Numbered from the stretch's first letter, positions 9,505 to 19,671 are shown. The stretch: DNA of 64,000 nucleotides from Echinicola vietnamensis DSM 17526 (GCF_000325705.1 NC_019904.1:876001-940000), one strand, 5' to 3'. Program-made: numbers and translations. The notes: generated from the letters alone by a model not told the origin.

Positions 9505-11631
9505 ATGATTACCCCAAAGGAAGTACTTAAGAATTTTTATGGATATGATAGTTTTCGCGGCCAGCAGGAAGCCATCATCCAAAGCATTCTAAAACAACAG
9601 GACACCATTGTGCTCATGCCCACCGGCGGAGGCAAGTCGGTATGTTATCAAATTCCCGCCATGGTGAATGATGGCCTGACCCTTGTTATCTCCCCGTTGA
9701 TCGCCTTGATGAAGGACCAAGTGGATGCACTTAACGGTATGGGGATCCCTGCTGCTTACCTGAATTCTTCCCAGAGTGCAAGTGAACAACGCTTTGTCTC
9801 CGAAGAAATCCGGTCCGGCAAGCTGAAGTTGCTCTATGTGGCTCCTGAAAGACTCTTTGGAGGTGCTTTTCCATTGACAGAAACCCTGAAGACCTCCCGG
9901 CTTTCCCTGGTGGCCATAGATGAGGCCCACTGTGTCTCCCAATGGGGACATGATTTCAGGCCAGATTACCTGATGATCGGCCGCCTGAGACAGGAACTCC
10001 CTGATGTACCATTTGTAGCCCTTACCGCCACAGCAGACAAGCAAACCCGTGCGGATATCGCGGACAAACTGGGACTGAGAAAACCCAAATGGTTTATTTC
10101 GAGTTTTGACCGGCCAAACATTACCTACCGCATTGTGCCCAAGAGAAATTCTTTTGAGAAACTCCTCGATTTTTTGGAGTATCACCAAAAAAATTCGGGC
10201 ATCATTTATTGCCTGTCCCGTAAAAATGTAGAGGATATGGCTGGACGCCTCCAAGCAGCTGGGCTTTCTGCCTTGCCCTATCACGCAGGCCTCGACCGAC
10301 AAACCCGGGCAAGCCACCAAGAAAAATTCATCAAGGATAAAGTGAAGATCATGGTGGCCACCATTGCCTTTGGCATGGGGATCGACAAGTCCAACGTGCG
10401 CTTCGTTGTCCACATGAACATGCCCCAAAATATCGAAGGCTATTACCAGGAAACGGGGCGTGCCGGCAGGGATGGCCTGCCCAGTGATGCGCTGCTCTTC
10501 TATAGCTATGCAGACGTCATGACCCTCCAACGGATGATCGACACTCCGGACAACCCGGACTATTCGGAAGTCATGCTGGCCAAGTTGGAAAAGATGAAGC
10601 AGTTTTGTCAATCCAACACCTGCCGCAGACGCTATCTTCTGGGGTATTTTGATGAAGAGGAGCAAAAGGACTGTGGCAATTGCGATCGATGCCTGAGCAA
10701 AGACAACAAGCAGGACATGACGGTTCCTGCACAAATGTTGCTTTCCACCATCGTCCGGCTCAAAGAAAATTACGGACTGGGGTATTGTGTGCTCGTCCTT
10801 CGCGGCTCCAAATCGGCCAAGGTACAAGAAGAACACAAGGCCCTGACCGTCTATGGCATTGGCAAGGAAAAGTCCGAAGACTTCTGGAAAAAACTGGGCC
10901 AACACCTCCAGCAGGAAGGTTACCTTGCGGAAGCAGGAACGCAATTCCCCACCCTCAAGCTCACCACCATTGCCTGGGAAAAGCTTAAGGGAAAGAAAAA
11001 ATTCCTTCTCCAGATGGGAGAAGGTGGCTTTGACCACCAGCCGACTACCGTTGCATATGAAGAAGGCCTCTTTGAAGAGCTTAAGCGTATTCGCTTCGGG
11101 CTTGCCCAAAAGGAAAATGTCCCCCCCTACGTCATATTTTCAGACAATACGTTGGTGGAAATGGCCCAATACTTACCCCATGACCATGACAGTTTCTTGC
11201 AGATATCCGGGGTCGGCCAGCGAAAAGCGGAAAACTATGAAGACCATTTTCTGCCGGTCATCAAATCCTATGCAGCAGAACACCTTCTAAAACCCAAAAA
11301 GAAACTTTCGGCCAGAAAACCCTCCAAATCAGCCAGCACAGGGCTTTCCAAAACAGAATTGGTCACGCTCCAATACCAACGAGACGGGCTGAACGTTTTT
11401 GAAATCGCCAAAGCTCGGGAAATGAGCCTTACGACCATTGAAGGACATATTGCCAAATTGGTGAAGCTGAAAAAACTGGAGGCCGAAACTTTTTTATCAA
11501 AAGACGACCTGCTGAATATCCGTTTGTTCTACAGGCGGCAGGAGGGAAGCTTTCTGAAACCCATCAAGGAGCATTTTGGAGAGCGCTATTCTTATTTTCA
11601 GATAAAAGTGGCCATTGCTGAAGAACAATAG
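9505..11631 (+). CDS. recQ: ATP-dependent DNA helicase RecQ
   Basis: This 708-residue protein has all RecQ helicase motifs: GFRGQQ-like motif 0 (SFRGQQEAI), Walker A TGGGKSVCYQIP, DEAHCVSQWGHDFRPDY with the aromatic-rich loop, and QETGRAGRDG as motif VI. Four cysteines (CRRRYLLGYFDEEEQKDCGNCDRC) form the zinc site, followed by the RQC winged helix, an HRDC domain near residue 540 and a C-terminal helix-turn-helix extension (about 640-690) typical of long bacterial RecQ. It unwinds 3'-5' and acts in recombination and fork repair. It stands alone between two untranslated regions. A hairpin at 12057-12082 may end its transcript. Confidence 0.97.
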   Translation: MITPKEVLKNFYGYDSFRGQQEAIIQSILKQQDTIVLMPTGGGKSVCYQIPAMVNDGLTLVISPLIALMKDQVDALNGMGIPAAYLNSSQSASEQRFVSEEIRSGKLKLLYVAPERLFGGAFPLTETLKTSRLSLVAIDEAHCVSQWGHDFRPDYLMIGRLRQELPDVPFVALTATADKQTRADIADKLGLRKPKWFISSFDRPNITYRIVPKRNSFEKLLDFLEYHQKNSGIIYCLSRKNVEDMAGRLQAAGLSALPYHAGLDRQTRASHQEKFIKDKVKIMVATIAFGMGIDKSNVRFVVHMNMPQNIEGYYQETGRAGRDGLPSDALLFYSYADVMTLQRMIDTPDNPDYSEVMLAKLEKMKQFCQSNTCRRRYLLGYFDEEEQKDCGNCDRCLSKDNKQDMTVPAQMLLSTIVRLKENYGLGYCVLVLRGSKSAKVQEEHKALTVYGIGKEKSEDFWKKLGQHLQQEGYLAEAGTQFPTLKLTTIAWEKLKGKKKFLLQMGEGGFDHQPTTVAYEEGLFEELKRIRFGLAQKENVPPYVIFSDNTLVEMAQYLPHDHDSFLQISGVGQRKAENYEDHFLPVIKSYAAEHLLKPKKKLSARKPSKSASTGLSKTELVTLQYQRDGLNVFEIAKAREMSLTTIEGHIAKLVKLKKLEAETFLSKDDLLNIRLFYRRQEGSFLKPIKEHFGERYSYFQIKVAIAEEQ

Positions 11632-12056
11632 ACGCGCTCTAGCACACCGGAAAAGACTCACCTGTAGAACGTTCCATGCAGTTTTTCCTCTCCAAGGATC
11701 CCTTTAACGAGGATGATACCTTGGGAAAGGTTATGGTCCTGAGCGCCTTGGATAGCATCAGACCGTTTTAGCCGCAATTGTTCCACTTGCCCCTATTCGG
11801 TAACCAACACATGCCAAAGATTTTTTTTAAATTTTTACCCTTGATGCCTTTATAGGTTCCTGAAAAAAAATTAACACCCAATTTTTTTATGCTTTACCCC
11901 CCGCAAGATAAAAGGGCAAAAGACATATAATAATCCATTTTATTCACCGAAAAGCACCTCATACCACCATAAAACAATACTATACAACCACTTACATCAC
12001 CACAACATCATTTCTTACCAACGCCTGAATTCAATACATGAAAAGTATAAAAACCA
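11632..12056. other. Gene-free stretch after recQ
   Basis: No convincing gene is seen. A short reading frame around 11677-11770 gives SKDPFNEDDTLGKVMVLSAL and then stops, which could be a gene remnant but has no recognised relative. The rest is AT-rich. Confidence 0.5.
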
Positions 12057-12082
12057 AAAAATACCCCAAACTGGGTATTTTT
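12057..12082 (+). terminator. Hairpin with T-run (possible recQ terminator)
   Basis: AAAAATACCC (12057-12066) pairs with GGGTATTTTT (12073-12082) around a 6-base loop, leaving a T-run on the plus strand. It could end recQ transcription 430 bp downstream of the stop, and it abuts the promoter of the candidate small RNA. Confidence 0.55.
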
Positions 12083-12108
12083 TGGGAAATCTTTATGGAC
12101 TACCTTTG
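12081..12108 (+). promoter_or_regulatory. Bacteroidota-type promoter for the candidate small RNA
   Basis: TACCTTTG (12101-12108) fits the Bacteroidota -7 box TAnnTTTG exactly. A TTTG lies 16 bases upstream (12081-12084), slightly closer than the usual spacing. The expected start of transcription is near 12114. Confidence 0.5.
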
Positions 12109-12113
12109 GAGTA

Positions 12114-12210
12114 GGGTGATTAAGCAACTTTTTCCACTTTGTTTTAAGTGAATAACGAAATATCAAGAGGCCATTTTAATTCTAATTTTTTGCGGCCTCT
12201 TATTTTTTTT
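12114..12210 (+). ncRNA. Candidate small RNA, about 95 nt
   Basis: Between a promoter-like pair of boxes and a strong terminator lies about 95 nt with no credible reading frame. A small internal hairpin pairs CACTT (12135-12139) with AAGTG (12146-12150). The 3' end is an 8-bp hairpin, AAGAGGCC (12165-12172) with GGCCTCTT (12194-12201), followed by T8. This promoter-hairpin-terminator arrangement, standing free of any gene, is what a trans-acting small RNA looks like. Nothing in the sequence identifies a target or known family. Confidence 0.45.
12165..12210 (+). terminator. Intrinsic terminator of the candidate small RNA
   Basis: AAGAGGCC (12165-12172) and GGCCTCTT (12194-12201) form an 8-bp stem with a 21-base AT-rich loop, followed by a run of T at 12203-12210. 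Confidence 0.65.
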
Positions 12211-12247
12211 GCCATCCCTTATCTTCTCTCATCGACTAGAACTTAAG

Positions 12248-12440
12248 ATCAAGCAATATTTCTGGGAGATGATTTTCGACATGTTCTTATGAAAGAAAAT
12301 TTCACACCGCTAAAACGACGCTTTTCCTCCATCCGCACGAATGGGTTTTAGCGGGAAGTTGTAGGTACTAGGACGGTCAATGCCGCTAAAACGGAAAACG
12401 TTGGTTGGGTTTATTTACCATGGGCTCCACCCATGGTTAT
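12248..12440 (-). repeat. Dispersed intergenic repeat, family A, copy 1 (inverted)
   Basis: Read on the minus strand, this segment matches 50618-50804 closely: the hairpin CCATGGGTGGAGCCCATGG, the block GCTAAAACCCATTCGTGCGG, then CATGTC and CAGAAATATTGCTTGA. A partial copy lies at 41885-41920 and another part at 51409-51489. It is non-coding and lies between recQ and the desaturase gene. Segments with embedded palindromes like this are REP-like elements. Confidence 0.75.
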
Positions 12441-12664
12441 GAATGTGCCGCCCCTGTGGGGCTAACTTTCGAGGTTACATCTTACACCATACCACGGATT
12501 TGCAACGCCTTAAGCATCCTATCTGCGTTTTTCAGCGTTCATTCGTGGCCAAATAGCCACCAAAGGTGGCGAAGAATATATTTACCCATCGAAATAGGCT
12601 ACCCCATCTTTTCTGCTTGATTCAGGACTTCATGAAAGCATCAGGTGATCCCACATTCGGACAT

Positions 12665-12690
12665 AAAAAAACCGGCAAATACCGGCTTTC
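12665..12690 (-). terminator. Terminator of the acyl-ACP desaturase gene
   Basis: On the minus strand AGCCGG pairs with CCGGTT around a short loop (TATTTG region) and is followed by a T-run, 30 bp after the desaturase stop. Confidence 0.6.
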
Positions 12691-12718
12691 TTTATTTTAT
12701 CAAACACTGTATTTAGAA

Positions 12719-13720
12719 TTACTTTAACCAAGCAAGGCTAATTTCATCTGGTGTTTTCAACCTGTCGGCAAGACGCATGTAGCGATCAGCCAATCCAGAA
12801 AGGTATTCCTGGGCTTTAGCGGCCCTTCCTTCCAAACCTGTCAGATGTTCAATTCTCCATAACTTCACCAAATGATCGATAATGCGTGCATAATCCCAAC
12901 CGGTATATACGCCGATTTTCTGGGTGATGGCAGAAAACTGATCAAAAAGTGTAGGGTTATTGCCTCCTTTGCCCATCAAGACCGCTGGCATCACGATTTG
13001 CTTCCGCATCATCTTCTCAAATGCCAAGACAGCCCCATTAGGGTCGATCTCGAAAATACGGGACATGAAGGATTTATAAGCCTTTTCATGACGAGCCTCA
13101 TCCCCAGCAATGGTCTTACAAATTCTGGATAATGAGATATCTCCGGCCTTATCGGCGAGCTTGCCCGTGTTTACATGACTTACTTTGGTGGCCCTTTCCT
13201 GAAAGGATGTATAAATAATCGCTTGATAAGGATCTTTTTCTGATTTCGGGTCAAATCCATTATAGATCAAGCGGTGAATGGTCTGTTCGACCGCCTTCAT
13301 ATCAGCTCTCCCGGATAGGTACAAGTACTTGTTCAGTAAGTCTCCATGCCTGTTTTCTTCTGCGGTCCATGCTTTTGACCACCTCACCCATCCCCGATCA
13401 GAAAGCAAGCTTCCTTCTGGGTTGATTCCTTCCAGGAGGTTAAAATAGGTCTGATAACTGGGCAATGCTTCTTCGGTAATCATGTTCCCAATCAAGCTAG
13501 TAATCACCGTATCGGGAATTTCAGCAGCCCTTTCTTGGAGCTTTCGCACCTCGTCAAAGGCGTCGGGCTCGCTCATATCAGGCAGAAAATCTGTAGGCTG
13601 CCAGCATTCATCTGGATTTACCAACACCGAATCCACCGTTTCACCCACCATTTTATCCAACTGGTTGGTTACTTCGAGATTCTTCTCCAATTCATAATTA
13701 ATGGTTTCCGTACCTTTCAT
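12719..13720 (-). CDS. Acyl-ACP desaturase (soluble, di-iron, fatty acid desaturase type 2)
   Basis: This 333-residue cytoplasmic protein has the two ligand motifs of the plant/mycobacterial-type acyl-ACP desaturases: EENRHG (about residue 122) and DEARHEK (about residue 208), which together hold a di-iron centre. The family introduces a cis double bond into acyl chains carried on ACP, using oxygen and ferredoxin, and so tunes membrane fluidity. No hydrophobic membrane segments are present, which separates it from membrane desaturases. It is monocistronic, with a terminator just downstream and about 300 bp of AT-rich DNA on each side. Length is in the usual range. Confidence 0.92.
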   Translation of the reverse strand: MKGTETINYELEKNLEVTNQLDKMVGETVDSVLVNPDECWQPTDFLPDMSEPDAFDEVRKLQERAAEIPDTVITSLIGNMITEEALPSYQTYFNLLEGINPEGSLLSDRGWVRWSKAWTAEENRHGDLLNKYLYLSGRADMKAVEQTIHRLIYNGFDPKSEKDPYQAIIYTSFQERATKVSHVNTGKLADKAGDISLSRICKTIAGDEARHEKAYKSFMSRIFEIDPNGAVLAFEKMMRKQIVMPAVLMGKGGNNPTLFDQFSAITQKIGVYTGWDYARIIDHLVKLWRIEHLTGLEGRAAKAQEYLSGLADRYMRLADRLKTPDEISLAWLK

Positions 13721-13980
13721 ACTAAATATATTCTATTTGGGCGTTTTAAAGAGTAGGGCCTGCAATCCTCTACGCATATTCATTATTTTCACCACCTCAG
13801 GCCTTCTTTATGTAAGCGTGGTATTATAGAAAACGTAGAGATTGACCAACATGTTTTCTAAAACACCACAAGTTAGGTATTTAAAGACAAGCCACATAAA
13901 AAAGTAAAAAAATTCTGAAGGCTCCCGCCTCAAAGCAAAAATTCATCGCCAAATATCGGTAATAAATACGTAAAAAGAAA

Positions 13981-14010
13981 AAATGCTACCCGCAAGAGCA
14001 GGTAGCATTT
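13981..14010 (-). terminator. Terminator of the first SusC/SusD operon
   Basis: AAATGCTACC (13981-13990) and GGTAGCATTT (14001-14010) form a perfect 10-bp stem, 28 bp after the SusD stop. A very similar hairpin closes the second SusCD operon at 19613-19641. Confidence 0.8.
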
Positions 14011-14037
14011 ATCAACTTCTAAATTTATATAAAGGTA

Positions 14038-15483
14038 TTAATTTACGTCCCAGAAAAGGCTCACAGATACGTCATCACTTCCCATGGCGGATACAGCTTC
14101 ATTATAATTAGCTGTATTCACATTTTGCTCGGAAATTGGATAAAGGTACCTGAGAGGAATGTCCTCATAGTCCATATCATAAGGGACATTTAGAATAGGG
14201 TAATCAAGACGTCTCCACTCGGTCCAGGCATCATAACCTCTATTGTAGAGGGCAATGTACTTTTGAAGCCCTATTTTTTGCCGGTAACCGCCCTCTGCAG
14301 TAGCATATGCTACGGATGGCTGGGCCAAGTAAGCGTCAATGGCTGCATCAGCAATCGGCGCTCCACCTACGATTTCATTTACACCAGACCAATACTCGAA
14401 GGAAGCTCTAATGGCATTTTCGTAATGTTCTGCTGCACTTCCTGCCAAAAATCCTCTTTCAACGGCCTCTGCTCTAAGAAACTCCACTTCACTGTAATCA
14501 AGGATAACATGGGTAAAGTCCGGCTCTGTTTGGTTTGGATTGATATGGGAGAAGTCTGCATAAACGTTAAAGTTCCCATACTCACCACCAACATAGGCAC
14601 CTTCGTGCTCGGTATAGTACAGTCCAATTCGAGGATCATTAAGGTCATTCATAAAGTCGACCATAGTGTTGGAAGCGACATAGTCATTTCTACCACTTTG
14701 CACCAAATCCGACCAAACCGGATCGGTATTTGGAGGAGTTCCCAAAAACTGGAACGTCGCATCCAGATCAGCTGAAGCAAATGCATTTGGAGAAGCTTCG
14801 GCGACAGCGGCTTCTGCAGTAGCAGGATCCACGTCGGCCAACAACATGCCCATTCTAAACTTCAGGGAATTGGCAAATGCAAACCATCCATCCATATCCC
14901 CTTCATAGATCAAATCAGCAGAAGCTTGACTTCCAAATCCAGCATCAACATCCATATCTGCAATGGCAGCATCTAATCTGGCCAAAAGGTCCATATAGAT
15001 CGTTGTCTGATCATCGTATTTTGGGAATGAATTCTCAAAATCCAATGCTTCAGAATAAGGGATATTTCCAAAAGAAGTCACCAAGGTGTACCAAGCGTAA
15101 ACTTTAAGCACCTCACCGGCAGCTATTTGATTGGTCCTTACTGCCTCACTTAGGTAGCTATCATCTTCTAGTGCGAGTTTTGTAAACTCATCCAAATCAA
15201 TCAGGACATCTCGGTAAAATGACCTCCACCACCAAGCGGGCGTACCACCATTGTAGAAGTCATACCTACTTTGGTCAATGTACTGCACTTCAGACCATTG
15301 TTGGGACAACAACCTGTTGATCTGTGGCTCAGCATGAAATTCAGCCATTTCTTTCTGCGCATTAGAGAAAAGCGTAATAGCCGGCACTTCTGCTGCGTCC
15401 TTCGTAATTTCATTCTTATCGGTTAGCCCATCGCAAGAAGCAAAAACCATTGCTCCCAGGAGGATATATATTATCTTTTTCAT
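14038..15483 (-). CDS. SusD/RagB-family nutrient-binding outer membrane lipoprotein (pair 1)
   Basis: This 481-residue protein starts with a lipoprotein signal (MKKIIYILLGAMVFASCDG, lipid-modified Cys about residue 17). It has the end typical of SusD-like group 2 proteins, YPISEQNVNTANYNEA, close to the C-terminus. SusD proteins sit on the outer face of the outer membrane, bind substrate and act as the lid of a SusC transporter. The gene is 11 bp downstream of its SusC partner and ends before a hairpin terminator. No glycan enzyme lies nearby, so the substrate cannot be inferred; SusD-like group 2 pairs often lack dedicated hydrolases. Confidence 0.93.
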   Translation of the reverse strand: MKKIIYILLGAMVFASCDGLTDKNEITKDAAEVPAITLFSNAQKEMAEFHAEPQINRLLSQQWSEVQYIDQSRYDFYNGGTPAWWWRSFYRDVLIDLDEFTKLALEDDSYLSEAVRTNQIAAGEVLKVYAWYTLVTSFGNIPYSEALDFENSFPKYDDQTTIYMDLLARLDAAIADMDVDAGFGSQASADLIYEGDMDGWFAFANSLKFRMGMLLADVDPATAEAAVAEASPNAFASADLDATFQFLGTPPNTDPVWSDLVQSGRNDYVASNTMVDFMNDLNDPRIGLYYTEHEGAYVGGEYGNFNVYADFSHINPNQTEPDFTHVILDYSEVEFLRAEAVERGFLAGSAAEHYENAIRASFEYWSGVNEIVGGAPIADAAIDAYLAQPSVAYATAEGGYRQKIGLQKYIALYNRGYDAWTEWRRLDYPILNVPYDMDYEDIPLRYLYPISEQNVNTANYNEAVSAMGSDDVSVSLFWDVN

Positions 15484-15494
15484 AGCTCTCTTTC

Positions 15495-18400
15495 TTAGAA
15501 TTTCAGACGAAGATTAAATCCGTAAGTCTTGGTTGTCGGGTATGCACCACTTTGATAACCTTGGTTGTTACCAGCACCCAAGCTTTCCTCTGGATCAGAG
15601 TACTTCATGTTTTTGTGGATAATCCATAGATTCCTTCCGATAAGGGAAAGGTCTATACCTTGAACTCCTTTGATTCTGTCTACAAGGTCTCTTGGGAAAG
15701 AATAAGAGATAGAGAGGTTTCTAAGCTTCACATAGCTGGCGTCATAGACATACATGCTGTTAGGGTTTGTACCTGGCGCATAGCCCAACTCGCCGAAACT
15801 TGAAATATCCAATCTAGTGGTGTTCGGTTGGCCATTCGCATCTACACCTGGCAGGATGATACCTCCTGAAGAAGCGTCATTGGTTACCGGATCTCTTTTT
15901 GGATTGCCCAAATCATTCAGTCCGGCTGTTTCTGGATAGATCCCTGTGGCATCACCGTACCATCTATCCAAAGAGAAGACATCTCCGCCTTTCTGAACAT
16001 CAATTAAGAAGGCCAAGCTGATGTTTTTGTATGTAAAGGAGTTGTTAATACCCCCGTACCAATCAGGATTGATGTCACCAATAACTCTATTGGACTCATT
16101 CGTCACCATATATCGGCCATCCTCATCCACCATACGTTGTCCCGTTTCGGTATCATATACAAAATCTCGTCCCCTGATGGTACCGTATGGTTGGCCCACC
16201 GCAGCATTTAAGGTTACTCCGCCTTGCAAGGAGGCCAATTCCAGGTTTTGATTATCACCATTCAGTGACAGTACCTTACTCTTGTTCTTCGTCCAGTTCA
16301 CATTGATGGTCCAAGAAAAGTCTTGGTTTTGGATAGGTGTACCGAAGGCACTGATTTCCCAACCAGCATTCTGCAGCTCACCGGCATTCACATATCTGGA
16401 ACTAAATCCAGTAGCGGTGGAGGTGGTCACAGGAATAATTTGGTCCACTGTTCTAGTATCATAATAGGTAACATCAAACCCATATGCGGCATCCATGAAA
16501 GTCATTTCAGCACCAATCTCAAAACTCTTCGTTCTCTCAGGAAGGAGATCGGGATTGTTTTTTGAACTTGGCATGGAGAATAATGGTACATCATCAAAAG
16601 CAGTAGGCTTATAATAAATATCCTGCAATACCTGAGGTGCCGCCGTGTTACTTACTTCTGCATAGTTGGCACGGAGTTTACCAAAGGTGAATACTTCTTT
16701 GTTGTTCAAAAATTCAGAGAAGATAAATCCACCCGAAACAGATGGGTAATAATAAGTGTTATTCTCTGGTGCCAAAGAAGACGCTTGGTCTCTACGAACC
16801 GTACCGTCCAAAATCAGGTAGTCTCTGTAGGTAAATGTAGCACCAGCAAATACACCGTTCACTTGTAATGTAGACTCCACTTCGGTAGGAGGAGACATTG
16901 GGTTCAGTGAGTTGGATAGGGAATACAAACCAGGCACTACTAGACCACCGTTTGTAGAGGCATCGATAGAATTGATCTGTGTCTTACGAATGTTTCCACC
17001 CAAAAGTCCTTTAAAGTCCAAATCTTCATTGATTTGCTTATTGAAGTTCATTAACAAATCGTAGTTGAACTCTTTATAATTTCTATTGAATCGGCTGTAG
17101 TTAGAAGGATCCAAGCTACCCACTGCAATTCTTTCTTCCTGAATCTCACTGTAGGTATCAAGGGATATTCTACCCATTACATCCATCCAGTCCGTCACCT
17201 CATAGTTAAGGGCCATATACCCTAAGGTACGGATACGCTCATCATTCTGATAATTTTCGTAACGTGTCCAGTAAGGGTTATCGGTGTATGCGGGTACTTG
17301 GGCCGTTTCATTTGACCAGTTCCACGTAGCGTTTCCATTGGTTGCAAAATACTCTGACTCCAATTCCTTGATGTCCACGTTAACTGGCCACCACTGACGG
17401 AATGATTGGTTTACATTAAGACCGCTGTAACCTGTTCCGTACCGACCAAGTCCTTCATTCATGGAGAAATTGATGGAAGCTGTCGCTGTAAGCTTCTCTA
17501 CGATATCGTAACTTCCAGAGAAGTTAACGATGTTTTTCTTCATTCTACTGTTTGGCAAAATACCTTCCTGATCATTTCTGGTATAGCCCAATTTATAGTA
17601 TCCTTTATCTGTTCCACCATTTAGCAAAATACTGGTGCTGGTGGACACCGGGCTTTCGAAAAATTCCACGGGAGTGTTTCGGGCCGCTTGCCAAGGAGTG
17701 GCTTGCTGATAGAACTCAGAAGCTGGGTTTACAGATTTCCAATCATACACCATTCGACCATCAAACGCTTCACCATAAGAAGCATCATCACCATAATAAT
17801 AGAATGGAATATTAGGATCAAATCCTTCTAGATCGGCATTATAAAAAGAGGAACCATATCCTGCACCATATTCATTCTGATATTTGGCATATGTGCTCTT
17901 ATCGATCTTACCAAAGGTAACACCAGCATTAACGGTTACCCCAAAGCCTTTGCTTCCCTTTTTGGTCGTGATCACTACTACACCATTACTGGCTCTAGAA
18001 CCATAAAGAGCAGTAGCAGCCGCACCTTTCAGTACGTTGACACTGGCGATATCGTCGGGATTAATATCCGACGCTGCATTACCATAATCATAACCACCTC
18101 TACCAGTAGCTTGGTTATTGGTGTTGGTGATGGAATTATCCACTGGCACCCCATCAATAACAAATAAGGCTTGGTTATTCCCTGTAAGAGAGGATGAACC
18201 TCGGATAACCACGTTAGAAGATCCTCCAAGGTTATTACTACTCTTGATGTTCAACCCTGCCACACGTCCGGACAATTGATTGATAAAATTCGGATCACGG
18301 GTTTCATTAAGCTTTTCGCCATCTACCGATTGGGCGGCATAAGGAAGCTCATTTTTACTTCTCTCAATCCCCAAGGCAGTCACGACCACTTCCGATAATT

Positions 18401-18701
18401 CTTCTGCATCGGAGGCCATTGCGACATCAATGACAGTCCTGTTGTTAATGGGCACTTCCTGAGTGGTCATCCCAATAAAAGAGAAGATCAATACTTCTCC
18501 ACCTGCAGGTACTTCTAAGGAGTACTTACCATCCAAATCAGTGACTGCACCTCGGGAGGTGCCTTTCACTAGAATGCTGACGCCTGGGACCGGTTCTTCG
18601 CTTTCGGCTGAAGTAACCGTCCCTGTTACTGATGTAGTCTGTGCAAAAGAATATTGCAAAAACATACATAGCAAGAGGGCTAATTGTACACTTTTCTTCA
18701 T
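15495..18701 (-). CDS. SusC/RagA-family TonB-linked outer membrane transporter (pair 1)
   Basis: The 1068-residue protein has a signal peptide (about 1-20, ending FAQ), a carboxypeptidase-regulatory-like domain (about 24-110, VTGTVTSAESEEPVPGVSI), a TonB plug (about 125-245, with SNVVIRGSSSLTGNNQALFVIDG in two parts) and a 22-strand-type barrel ending in the aromatic residue of LRLKF. It imports substrates handed over by SusD, with energy from TonB. It is the first gene of the two-gene operon. In front is a 970-bp AT-rich region. The start matches that of the paralogue at 24303; both are preceded by TTCTACTTT about 30 nt before ATG. Confidence 0.95.
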   Translation of the reverse strand: MKKSVQLALLLCMFLQYSFAQTTSVTGTVTSAESEEPVPGVSILVKGTSRGAVTDLDGKYSLEVPAGGEVLIFSFIGMTTQEVPINNRTVIDVAMASDAEELSEVVVTALGIERSKNELPYAAQSVDGEKLNETRDPNFINQLSGRVAGLNIKSSNNLGGSSNVVIRGSSSLTGNNQALFVIDGVPVDNSITNTNNQATGRGGYDYGNAASDINPDDIASVNVLKGAAATALYGSRASNGVVVITTKKGSKGFGVTVNAGVTFGKIDKSTYAKYQNEYGAGYGSSFYNADLEGFDPNIPFYYYGDDASYGEAFDGRMVYDWKSVNPASEFYQQATPWQAARNTPVEFFESPVSTSTSILLNGGTDKGYYKLGYTRNDQEGILPNSRMKKNIVNFSGSYDIVEKLTATASINFSMNEGLGRYGTGYSGLNVNQSFRQWWPVNVDIKELESEYFATNGNATWNWSNETAQVPAYTDNPYWTRYENYQNDERIRTLGYMALNYEVTDWMDVMGRISLDTYSEIQEERIAVGSLDPSNYSRFNRNYKEFNYDLLMNFNKQINEDLDFKGLLGGNIRKTQINSIDASTNGGLVVPGLYSLSNSLNPMSPPTEVESTLQVNGVFAGATFTYRDYLILDGTVRRDQASSLAPENNTYYYPSVSGGFIFSEFLNNKEVFTFGKLRANYAEVSNTAAPQVLQDIYYKPTAFDDVPLFSMPSSKNNPDLLPERTKSFEIGAEMTFMDAAYGFDVTYYDTRTVDQIIPVTTSTATGFSSRYVNAGELQNAGWEISAFGTPIQNQDFSWTINVNWTKNKSKVLSLNGDNQNLELASLQGGVTLNAAVGQPYGTIRGRDFVYDTETGQRMVDEDGRYMVTNESNRVIGDINPDWYGGINNSFTYKNISLAFLIDVQKGGDVFSLDRWYGDATGIYPETAGLNDLGNPKRDPVTNDASSGGIILPGVDANGQPNTTRLDISSFGELGYAPGTNPNSMYVYDASYVKLRNLSISYSFPRDLVDRIKGVQGIDLSLIGRNLWIIHKNMKYSDPEESLGAGNNQGYQSGAYPTTKTYGFNLRLKF

Positions 18702-19612
18702 ATGCGGTTGATTTGATTTTAGCGCAAAGTAGAAATCTCGATGCTAAAAAAAAATTTTACGATTTTTTAACATTTTGATAACGCTTTTGCACCCATTACC
18801 AAACGGTTGATTTTCAGTAATTTAATGAATAAAAAATTATTTAAAAAAAATTGTCCTTTTCCAATAGAACATATCACTAATTCTACCAATCGATAATTGC
18901 ACGGAAATCGATTTCCGAAAAAATTAAAAGCCATTTACCATAAATAAACGTAATAAAATTTTATCAAATCACAGAAAACCCGTCTTTAATTTTTAAGTTT
19001 CCAAATTTAATTTTAAACGAGATCACCTTTATAATTGATGCTTTTTATTGAGAATTTATCATAGCTTATTTCAAAATATTATTTTGTTTAAAACAAAAAA
19101 ACAAAAGCAGGTGATTTCGTAGGCCCATTTATACTTTTTATAATCTCATGCAAGAAACCACCCCATTTTACCCCCTGCTTCTCCGTAAAAAAGAACTAAA
19201 AGCGATAAAGCTCTTTTAAAAAACATCAACCATTTTATAAAATGCAGGCCAAGTAGATTAAAATTTTTGTAGCAATAATCCTAAAAATACCCCTATAAAA
19301 TCTTCCCCAATTGCCTCTCGGCATACCTATGGAAAACAACCCCTTTCCCCCGCTATCCCGCTAAAATGGATCAAGCAATATCCCTATAGGCGATAAGTCT
19401 CTTTGTTTATCGGAACAATAAAACGCCACCAAGACGCGAAGACAAAAAGCAATAATAAAATCCTTTAGGTCCAGGTTACCACATCCACATGGTGCCTTTG
19501 GGAAGGGATGGCATTTTTATTACCCTTAGCTTTACCTTAAATCAACCACCAGTCCCCAACTTTTCCACTTGATCCGGTAAAACGCTATCTTTCATTCCTC
19601 CTATAAACCACA
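18702..19612. other. Long AT-rich gene-free region between the two SusCD operons
   Basis: About 0.9 kb with no convincing reading frame. The part next to SusC is very AT-rich. Around 19380-19450 is a segment (CGATAAGTCTCTTTG followed by ATCGGAACAA) that loosely resembles 43520-43560, possibly an old intergenic repeat. The TTCTACTTTGCG box at about 18724-18735 (minus strand) is a possible -7 element for SusC. Confidence 0.5.
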
Positions 19613-19641
19613 AAAAGCTACCCGAACATCAGGTAGCTTTT
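19613..19641 (-). terminator. Terminator of the second SusC/SusD operon
   Basis: AAAAGCTACC (19613-19622) pairs perfectly with GGTAGCTTTT (19632-19641) around a 9-base loop, 31 bp after the SusD stop. The A/T flanks make it usable in both directions. Confidence 0.8.
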
Positions 19642-19671
19642 GCATTATCTCTAAAGTATTATATAAAGGTA

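Noticed and set aside
9589..11109. Long minus-strand open frame across recQ
   Set aside because: It is an antisense frame caused by codon bias; RecQ motifs on the plus strand are complete.
11677..11770. Fragment SKDPFNEDDTLGKVMVLSAL after recQ
   Set aside because: No start, short length and no recognised relative; possible remnant only.
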